A stretch of 64,000 nucleotides of DNA from Serratia surfactantfaciens. GTDB taxonomy: Bacteria; Pseudomonadota; Gammaproteobacteria; Enterobacterales; Enterobacteriaceae. Positions 59,152 through 64,000 of this stretch are shown here, piece after piece. The DNA lies in contig NZ_CP016948.1 of assembly GCF_001642805.2 (NCBI RefSeq), positions 2,852,001 to 2,916,000 of the forward strand, read 5' to 3'. The notes beneath the pieces are model-generated. The model was not told the DNA's origin and ran no database searches. It saw only the letters and a list, made by a program, of their open reading frames with translations. Each line of letters opens with the position of its first letter. The stretch's first letter is position 1. Made by a program: the position numbers and the translations under genes.

Positions 59152-60999
59152 TTAAACCAAAATCAACAGAGCCAATACGACCACTGCACCCACACCCATA
59201 GACGCTATATACCAACGCACCTGGCCGTTCTCGCTCACCGTCAGACCGCGGTTCCCCCAACGGGAGAAGACGGCCGGCAGGTTCATCAGCGAGTTCAGCG
59301 GATCGCGCTGCAGCAGCTTCGCAATGCCCAGGTACGGCTTGACGAACACTTTGTCATACAGCCAGTCGAAGCCCCAGGCATGGAACCACCAGGTCGAGAA
59401 GAAACGACCCGGCGCGCTGTTGGCGATGCTGTTGACCAGGCTGCGTTTGCCCAGCCACAGCGCGGCCGCCAGCAGAATGCCGACGATAGCCACCACGCCG
59501 GAGGTGATTTCCAGCGTCAGCACGCTGCCGTGCGCCAGTTCGGTCGTATCCGGCAGCACGCCCTGCAACGGCGGCACGATCATCGCGCCGACGAAGGTGG
59601 ACAGCACCAGCAGAACCAACAGCGGCAGGTGGTGAGTGATACCTTTACCGGCATGCGCTTTGATTTTCTCTTCGCCATGGAACACGATGAAAATCATACG
59701 GAAGGTGTACAGCGAAGTCATGAACGCACCGACCAGGCCGGCAACCATCAGGTTGATGTGGCCGTTGGCCATCGCGCCCGCCAGGATCTCGTCCTTACTG
59801 AAGAAGCCGGCCGTGACCAACGGCAACGCAGACAGCGCCGCGCCACCCACCAGGAAGCAGACGTACACCAGCGGGATGCTCTTGCGCAGGCCGCCCATCT
59901 TGAAGATGTTTTGCTCGTGGTGGCAGGCCAGGATCACCGAACCGGACGACAGGAACAGCAGCGCCTTGAAGAACGCGTGGGTCATCAGGTGGAAGATCGC
60001 CGCGTCCCATGCCTGCACGCCCAGCGCCAGGAACATGTAACCGATTTGGCTCATGGTGGAGTAAGCGAGCACGCGCTTGATGTCGGTCTGCACCAGCGCG
60101 GCGAAGCCGGCCAGCAGCAGAGTGACCGCACCGACGATGCCCACCAGGTGCAGCACTTCCGGCGCCATCAGGAACAGGCCGTGCGTGCGGGCAATCAGGT
60201 AGACGCCCGCGGTCACCATGGTCGCCGCGTGGATCAGTGCGGAAACCGGGGTTGGGCCCGCCATCGCGTCCGCCAGCCAGGTTTGCAACGGCAGCTGCGC
60301 CGATTTACCGACCGCGCCGCCCAGCAGCATCAGCGTCGCCCAGGTGATGGCGGTATCGCCCACCGCCAGTTTCTGCGGCGCCAGGATCATCAGCTCGCGG
60401 ATGTTCAGCGTGCCCAGCTCGTTGTAGAGGATGAACAGTGCGAACGCCAGGAACACGTCGCCCACGCGGGTGACGATGAAGGCTTTCATCGCCGCCGCGC
60501 CGTTGGCCGGATCTTTGTAGTAGAAACCGATCAACAGGTAGCTGCACAGGCCCACGCCTTCCCAACCCAGATACATCAGCAACAGGTTGTCCGCCAGCAC
60601 CAGGACCACCATGCTGGCGATAAACAGGTTGGTGTAGGCGAAGAAGCGCGAATAGCCCTCTTCACCGCGCATGTACCAGGAAGCGAACATGTGGATGAAG
60701 AAGCCGACGCCGGTAACCACCGACAGCATGGTCAGCGACAGGCCGTCCAGCACCAGGGTCACGCCGATATTGAAGTTGCCGACGGCCATCCAGGTCCACA
60801 GGCTTTGTTCGAACAGCTGCACGCCGGCGGCTTTTTGGGCGAAGAAATCCATCGCCACATACACCGTGACCAGCGCAGCCAGGCCGATAGAGCCCACGCC
60901 GACGGTGGCCGCCGTGTTCTCAGACCAACGACCGCGGGAAAATGCCAACAGCAGGAACCCGATCAGCGGTAGCAGAATTGTTAAATATAATAGGTTCAT
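59152..60999 (-). CDS. nuoL: NADH-quinone oxidoreductase subunit L
   Basis: 615 aa, largest antiporter-like subunit, with the long lateral C-terminal helix that spans M and N. Motifs [40 protein letters not shown] and [37 protein letters not shown]. Starts 4 bp inside nuoK. Confidence 0.98.
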   Translation of the reverse strand: MNLLYLTILLPLIGFLLLAFSRGRWSENTAATVGVGSIGLAALVTVYVAMDFFAQKAAGVQLFEQSLWTWMAVGNFNIGVTLVLDGLSLTMLSVVTGVGFFIHMFASWYMRGEEGYSRFFAYTNLFIASMVVLVLADNLLLMYLGWEGVGLCSYLLIGFYYKDPANGAAAMKAFIVTRVGDVFLAFALFILYNELGTLNIRELMILAPQKLAVGDTAITWATLMLLGGAVGKSAQLPLQTWLADAMAGPTPVSALIHAATMVTAGVYLIARTHGLFLMAPEVLHLVGIVGAVTLLLAGFAALVQTDIKRVLAYSTMSQIGYMFLALGVQAWDAAIFHLMTHAFFKALLFLSSGSVILACHHEQNIFKMGGLRKSIPLVYVCFLVGGAALSALPLVTAGFFSKDEILAGAMANGHINLMVAGLVGAFMTSLYTFRMIFIVFHGEEKIKAHAGKGITHHLPLLVLLVLSTFVGAMIVPPLQGVLPDTTELAHGSVLTLEITSGVVAIVGILLAAALWLGKRSLVNSIANSAPGRFFSTWWFHAWGFDWLYDKVFVKPYLGIAKLLQRDPLNSLMNLPAVFSRWGNRGLTVSENGQVRWYIASMGVGAVVVLALLILV

Positions 61000-61298
61000 C
61001 CGCGCATCTCACTGACAGTATCAATATTCAGGGTATGACGACGACGGTAGAGCTGCAGCAGCAGCGCCAGGCCGATACTGGCCTCGGCTGCCGCCAGGCT
61101 GATCGCCAGGATGTACATCACCTGCCCGTCCGCCTGGCCCCAGTAGCTTCCCGCCACGATAAACGCCAACGCCGCAGCGTTGATCATCACTTCCAGGCTG
61201 ATCAGCATAAACAGCAGGTTGCGGCGCACCAGCAGCCCGGTCAGCCCGAGCACGAACAGGATAGCCGCCAGGATCAGGCCGTGTTGAAGAGGGATCAT
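60996..61298 (-). CDS. nuoK: NADH-quinone oxidoreductase subunit K
   Basis: 100 aa, three membrane helices with the conserved membrane Glu residues ([32 protein letters not shown]). ATGA overlaps at both ends. Confidence 0.97.
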   Translation of the reverse strand: MIPLQHGLILAAILFVLGLTGLLVRRNLLFMLISLEVMINAAALAFIVAGSYWGQADGQVMYILAISLAAAEASIGLALLLQLYRRRHTLNIDTVSEMRG

Positions 61299-61852
61299 GC
61301 TTGCTCCTCCGATTTTCTTCTCGCCATTTCGCCACTCGCCGGCGCGTTGCTCAGCACCTCGCCAGGCTTGTGTTCACGGCCGATATGGAAGGCGACAACC
61401 AGACCCGCCAACAGCAGCATTGAAGCCAGCTCAACCGCCAATACGTAAGGACCGAACAGGCTGATGCCCACCGCCTTCGCGTCGACCATCTCACCGCTGA
61501 TACCCTGATCGGATACGCTGCGAATAGCGACAATCAGCACCACCAGCAACGCCAGCGACAACAGGCCAGGCCCGATCCACACCGTCGGCTTCATCCAGTC
61601 GCGCTCTTGCTGCTGCACGTTGCCGAGGTTCAGCATCATCACCACGAATACGAACAGCACCATGATGGCGCCCGCATAAACGATGATTTCCAACGCGGCG
61701 GCAAAGTAGGCGCCGAGCGAGAAGAAGACTGCCGAGATCGCCAATAACGAGACGATCAGATACAGCAGCGCATGCACAGGGTTGGTATGGGTGATCACGC
61801 GAATCGTCGCGGCCACCGCAATCAAACCTGCCAGGTAAAATGCAATTTCCAT
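61295..61852 (-). CDS. nuoJ: NADH-quinone oxidoreductase subunit J
   Basis: 185 aa from the ATG at 61852 ([19 protein letters not shown]), chosen because AAGGAG lies about nine bases upstream. Five membrane helices with the pi-bulge segment [16 protein letters not shown]. Confidence 0.96.
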   Translation of the reverse strand: MEIAFYLAGLIAVAATIRVITHTNPVHALLYLIVSLLAISAVFFSLGAYFAAALEIIVYAGAIMVLFVFVVMMLNLGNVQQQERDWMKPTVWIGPGLLSLALLVVLIVAIRSVSDQGISGEMVDAKAVGISLFGPYVLAVELASMLLLAGLVVAFHIGREHKPGEVLSNAPASGEMARRKSEEQA

Positions 61853-61865
61853 GCTTGCTGGCTCC

Positions 61866-62408
61866 TTAGGGCAACAGACCTTTGACGTCGATCGGTTTGG
61901 CTTCGTTTTCGGCTTCGCCTTTGGCTTTGCCGTCAATCGCCATACCGGCCATCCGGTAGAAGTTATATTCCGGATATTTACCCGGCCCCGAGATCAACAG
62001 ATCTTCTTTTTCGTACACCAGATCCTGACGCTTGTACTCACCCAATTCGAAATCCGGCGTCAGCTGGATAGCGGTGGTCGGGCAAGCCTCTTCGCACAGG
62101 CCGCAGAAGATGCAGCGCGAGAAGTTGATGCGGAAGAACTCCGGATACCAACGGCCGTCTTTCTGTTCTGCTTTTTGCAGCGAGATACAGCCGACCGGGC
62201 AGGCAACCGCACACAGGTTACAGGCAACGCAGCGCTCTTCGCCGTCCGGATCGCGCGTCAGCACGATGCGGCCGCGGTAGCGTGGCGGCAGGTAAACCGG
62301 TTCTTCCGGATACATCTGGGTTTCGCGCTTGGCGAAGGCATGCATGCCAATCATCCAAATGCTGCGCACCTGGGTGCCGAAACCAACCACTAACTCTTTC
62401 AATGTCAT
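61866..62408 (-). CDS. nuoI: NADH-quinone oxidoreductase subunit I
   Basis: 180 aa with two [4Fe-4S] motifs, [15 protein letters not shown] and [12 protein letters not shown] (clusters N6a and N6b) in the peripheral arm. Confidence 0.97.
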   Translation of the reverse strand: MTLKELVVGFGTQVRSIWMIGMHAFAKRETQMYPEEPVYLPPRYRGRIVLTRDPDGEERCVACNLCAVACPVGCISLQKAEQKDGRWYPEFFRINFSRCIFCGLCEEACPTTAIQLTPDFELGEYKRQDLVYEKEDLLISGPGKYPEYNFYRMAGMAIDGKAKGEAENEAKPIDVKGLLP

Positions 62409-62422
62409 GGTTTATTCACCCC

Positions 62423-63400
62423 TTATTGAGCGTTGTACAAAATGACCGCGGCGGTCGCCAGCAGGTTCAGCAGCGTCAGCGGCAGGCATACTTTCCAGCC
62501 GAAGGACATCACCTGGTCATAACGCGGACGCGGCAGCGCGGCGCGGATCAGGATGAACATCATCATGAAGAAGGCCGTTTTCAACGCGAACCAGATGAAT
62601 GGCGGCAGGAACGGACCCTGCCAACCGCCGAAGAACAACGTCACAATCAGGGCGGACACCGTAACGATACCGATGTATTCCCCCACGAAGAACAGACCGA
62701 ACTTCATGCCGGAATATTCGATGTGGTAACCGTCGGCCAGTTCCTGCTCGGCTTCCGGCTGGTCAAACGGGTGACGGTGACACACCGCCACGCCGGCGAT
62801 CGCGAAGGTCACGAAGCCGAAGAACTGCGGAATGACGTTCCAGACGTGCGCCTGGGATTCAACGATGGCCTGCATGTTGAACGAATCCGCCTGCATTACC
62901 ACGCCCATCAGCGACAGGCCGATGAACACTTCGTAGCTCAGGGTTTGCGCGGAGGCGCGCATCGCGCCCAACAGCGAGTATTTGTTGTTGCTCGACCATC
63001 CGGCGAACAGCACGGCGTACACCGCCAGGCCGGCCATCATCAGGAAGAACAGAATACCGATGTTGAGATCGGACACCGCCCAGGTCGGGCTGACCGGAAC
63101 GATGGCAAATGCCAGCAACAGGGAAGTAAAGGCGATCATCGGCGCCAGGGTGAAGATCACCCGGTCGGAGAATCTCGGCACCCAGTCTTCCTTGAAGAAC
63201 ATTTTGATCATGTCGGCGACCAGCTGCAGCGAGCCGCCCCAGCCTACGCGGTTCGGTCCGTAGCGGTTCTGGAACAGGCCGAGCAGACGGCGTTCGCCGA
63301 AGCTCATGAATGCCCCGCACGCCACGACCACCAACAGGATCACAACCGCTTTAAGAATGGCGATCAGAATGTCGATCACCTCAGGGGTAAACCAGCTCAT
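62423..63400 (-). CDS. nuoH: NADH-quinone oxidoreductase subunit H
   Basis: 325 aa membrane subunit forming the quinone site with B and D. Conserved [22 protein letters not shown] and [27 protein letters not shown] loop. Confidence 0.98.
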   Translation of the reverse strand: MSWFTPEVIDILIAILKAVVILLVVVACGAFMSFGERRLLGLFQNRYGPNRVGWGGSLQLVADMIKMFFKEDWVPRFSDRVIFTLAPMIAFTSLLLAFAIVPVSPTWAVSDLNIGILFFLMMAGLAVYAVLFAGWSSNNKYSLLGAMRASAQTLSYEVFIGLSLMGVVMQADSFNMQAIVESQAHVWNVIPQFFGFVTFAIAGVAVCHRHPFDQPEAEQELADGYHIEYSGMKFGLFFVGEYIGIVTVSALIVTLFFGGWQGPFLPPFIWFALKTAFFMMMFILIRAALPRPRYDQVMSFGWKVCLPLTLLNLLATAAVILYNAQ

Positions 63401-64000
63401 CGTGCCGCCTCCCGCAGATTGTCTACCTTAGCACCCACCAAGATCGGCGGGATCCCTGGCAAGCCGAGCGGCAAACCAACCTGGCCCTGGGTCAGGGTTT
63501 CACTCAGACGCACCGGCAGACGCAGGGTCTGGCCCGCGCAGCTGAACTCCACCAGGCTGCCCGCGTTGACGCCAAGCGTCGCCGCATCGGCCGGGTTGAC
63601 CATCACGTAGGCTTCCGGCATGCGCTGCTGGATCACGTGAGAGCGCTGCGACATTTCGTCGCTGCCGAACAGGTGGTAGTAAGGCGCGACACGCCAGCCG
63701 TCGACCGGATTGAACGCGGCAGGCACGCGGTCGAAGTAACCGAGGCTGCCCTCCCCCGCTTCGATCAGGCGCACGCCCGGATCGCCGTGGCGCAGTTTGC
63801 CGCCCACTTCGGCCTGGAATTTGTTCCATGCCTGCGGTGAGTTCCAACCTGGCGCCCAGGCGAACGGGATCTGCTGACGATCGGCCAGCGGGCTGTTATT
63901 CCCTTCCATCGAGAAGGCGAACATGGTGTCTTTATCCTGCGGCTGACGCGGCTCGTGCACGCTGATGTTGGCGCGCATGGCGGTACGGCCGCTGGAACGG
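63397..64000 (-). CDS. nuoG: NADH-quinone oxidoreductase subunit G (C-terminal part)
   Basis: About 200 C-terminal codons of NuoG, still open at the right edge; the gene starts outside the window. Sequence ([25 protein letters not shown]..., [28 protein letters not shown]) matches the molybdopterin-oxidoreductase-like end of NuoG. ATGA overlap with nuoH. Confidence 0.96.
   Translation of the reverse strand, partial: RSSGRTAMRANISVHEPRQPQDKDTMFAFSMEGNNSPLADRQQIPFAWAPGWNSPQAWNKFQAEVGGKLRHGDPGVRLIEAGEGSLGYFDRVPAAFNPVDGWRVAPYYHLFGSDEMSQRSHVIQQRMPEAYVMVNPADAATLGVNAGSLVEFSCAGQTLRLPVRLSETLTQGQVGLPLGLPGIPPILVGAKVDNLREAAR

Noticed and set aside
57572..60972. Long plus-strand frames opposite nuoM and nuoL
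   Set aside because: Gln/His/Arg-rich shadows of membrane-protein genes; no start signals.

Overview
The window is chromosomal DNA from a high-GC member of the Enterobacterales, most likely Serratia (S. marcescens or a close relative). The evidence is the conserved backbone order ompC-micF-...-rcsD-rcsB-rcsC-gyrA-ubiG-nrdA-nrdB-yfaE, then a cinA-family gene, tyrP, yfaZ, menDHBCE, elaB and the nuo operon, together with high GC and very close protein similarity to enteric orthologues. Species assignment is inference; no rRNA or species marker is present.

Left part (1-13172): a lambda-like siphophage tail and lysis cluster on the minus strand, running off the left edge inside the J tail-tip gene. 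In transcription order it holds a Q-type antiterminator, six tandem ~110-bp repeats carrying intrinsic-terminator hairpins, holin, endolysin, two tail-completion genes, major tail protein, a G/GT frameshift pair, tape measure, M, L, K, an AT-rich moron, I and J. No head, packaging, integrase or replication gene is visible. A divergent CI/LexA-fold repressor sits on the plus strand; a perfect LexA box lies between it and Q. This is best read as a flexible (F-type) phage-tail bacteriocin, or else a prophage remnant reduced to its tail and lysis genes. The repressor lacks the auto-cleavage residues, so LexA itself may provide SOS control.

Middle left (13200-19214): tRNA-Thr(TGT) and tRNA-Ser(TGA), osmE, a TetR divergon with two mirror-image 20-bp operators, a VOC-family gene, the OmpC-type porin with divergent sRNA MicF, a DUF4186 gene and an MFS transporter.

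Backbone (19235-33438): the Rcs phosphorelay (rcsD, rcsB, convergent rcsC), gyrA, ubiG, and class Ia ribonucleotide reductase (nrdA, nrdB, yfaE) with NrdR-like and DnaA boxes upstream.

Mixed region (33498-44429): a 50-aa Hok-like toxin ORF, an AraC/FAD-monooxygenase divergon, a CinA-family gene, tyrP with a perfect TyrR box, a TonB receptor plus substrate-binding protein pair, yfaZ and a catalase.

Right part (44473-64000): the menaquinone operon menD-menH-menB-menC-menE without menF, elaB, an idnO-idnD ketogluconate pair, a DUF1097 membrane protein, an MFS/LysR divergon, and nuoN back to nuoG (complex I), running off the right edge inside nuoG.
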